Shown here: piece after piece, positions 29,385-30,016 of the stretch
How the letters are laid out: every line of letters starts with the position of its first letter
Position numbering within the stretch: the first letter of the stretch is position 1
Source: Pascua guehoae
Taxonomy: Eukaryota > Basidiomycota > Tremellomycetes > Trichosporonales > Trichosporonaceae
Length of the DNA: 30,016 bases
Reading direction: 5' to 3'
NCBI GenBank assembly: GCA_001600415.1
Contig: BCJX01000003.1
Location: 2,137,989-2,168,004 of the forward strand
The notes under the pieces: model-generated
Seen by the model: only the letters and a program-made list of their open reading frames with translations
Databases searched by the model: none
Told to the model about the DNA's origin: nothing
Position numbers and translations under genes: made by a program

Positions 29385-30016
29385 CGTCGCGGGAGTCGCC
29401 AGACGGCGGGATGGGATGGGGGCGAAAAGGTGATGCGAAAATGTGAGTGAAGGGATGAGTGGTGATGTGGAAGAAGGCAAAGTGAAAGTGACGAGGAAAA
29501 TGTGAATGACAAGAGGAGGCGAGACGAGAGATAGCACCTGCACTAGTTGATAAAATGCGTTTTGGACAAAAGACACGCGCTCCCTCGCGCGCCGGTTACT
29601 GCAGGCGAGCAGTGCAGTGCCGTAGTACAGTGTAGTGCGGTGCGTGTGCACAAGGTACATGGCCAGAGCGAGTGCACTCGACTCGCGCAGCAGCACAATA
29701 GACTGCCAGAGCAGTGCTACTACTGCAGTGCGACAGTACTGTAGTGCTACTGCTGTTTGGTGTCGCGCGCGCTACATTACCCGTGGTACCCGTGTCAAAC
29801 GTCACCCACCCAGAATCTGCGGCGCCCACCGTCAGACAAAGACTGTGCAATGTCCCGTCGACCCCGTGGACCGCGGACCGTGGACCGTGGGCCGCGCCGC
29901 CTGCCGATCCACCACGTCGGACAGCTCGGTCGTCCGCGGCCTGCATCAATGGACAGCCCCAGCACCCTGCGCCAGCAGCGCCATTGTAAAGAGGGGGAGG
30001 GGAGAATGGGGGGGGG
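29385..30016. other. Upstream flank and contig end
   Basis: Promoter side of the gene starting at 29384. About 29600-29750 is dense in GCAGTGC/AGTACTG-type short repeats; 29870-29895 has GGACCGTGGACCGTG. The window ends in a G run. No gene recognised. Confidence 0.5.

Overview
The window reads as nuclear DNA of a GC-rich basidiomycete yeast. My best guess is a tremellomycete of the Trichosporonales type. The genes are cut by many short introns, mostly 40-60 nt, with GTRAGT donors, CTRAC branch points and CAG/TAG acceptors. The tRNA genes carry introns, coding strands are C/G-rich, and the gene set is fungal (ILV6, Dsc3, Kre9/Knh1-like GPI protein, M17 aminopeptidase). The window opens and closes in G-rich sequence and has one 60-N gap, so it may be a whole small contig of a draft assembly.

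Left third (about 1.8-10 kb): an accessory-looking region. After a hypothetical coiled-coil protein (1772-2551) comes what looks like a decayed sugar-acid catabolic cluster. It holds (i) a wrecked L-fuconate-dehydratase-like enolase-superfamily gene (3079-about 5500), (ii) the N-terminus of a Zn(II)2Cys6 regulator with in-frame stops (5580-5975, minus), (iii) an apparently intact nine-exon short-chain (extended) aldehyde/ketone reductase (6263-7707, minus) and (iv) an MFS sugar transporter carrying at least four disabling lesions (8013-10018). The dehydratase relic records several separate events: two copies of a small inverted-repeat element in two of its introns, a third 144-nt insertion flanked by a 6-bp duplication, and a roughly 400-bp internal inversion bounded by short inverted repeats, so that its 3' third now lies on the minus strand.

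Middle (10-17 kb): housekeeping genes. These are a mitochondrial-type leucine aminopeptidase (10694-12479), two tandem intron-bearing initiator-like tRNA-Met(CAT) genes, the acetolactate synthase regulatory subunit ILV6 (minus, its first intron broken by the N gap), and a tRNA-Gly(GCC) on the minus strand.

Right half (17-30 kb): a secreted GPI-anchored Kre9/Knh1-domain protein behind a long pyrimidine-rich leader; a 2.4-kb gene-poor, repeat-rich stretch; then Dsc3 (Golgi Dsc ubiquitin-ligase subunit) divergent from a small mitochondrial TPR protein; then a 509-residue disordered Ser/Pro-rich protein on the minus strand. Long C or G homopolymers (16-116 nt) recur, nearly all in introns or leaders.
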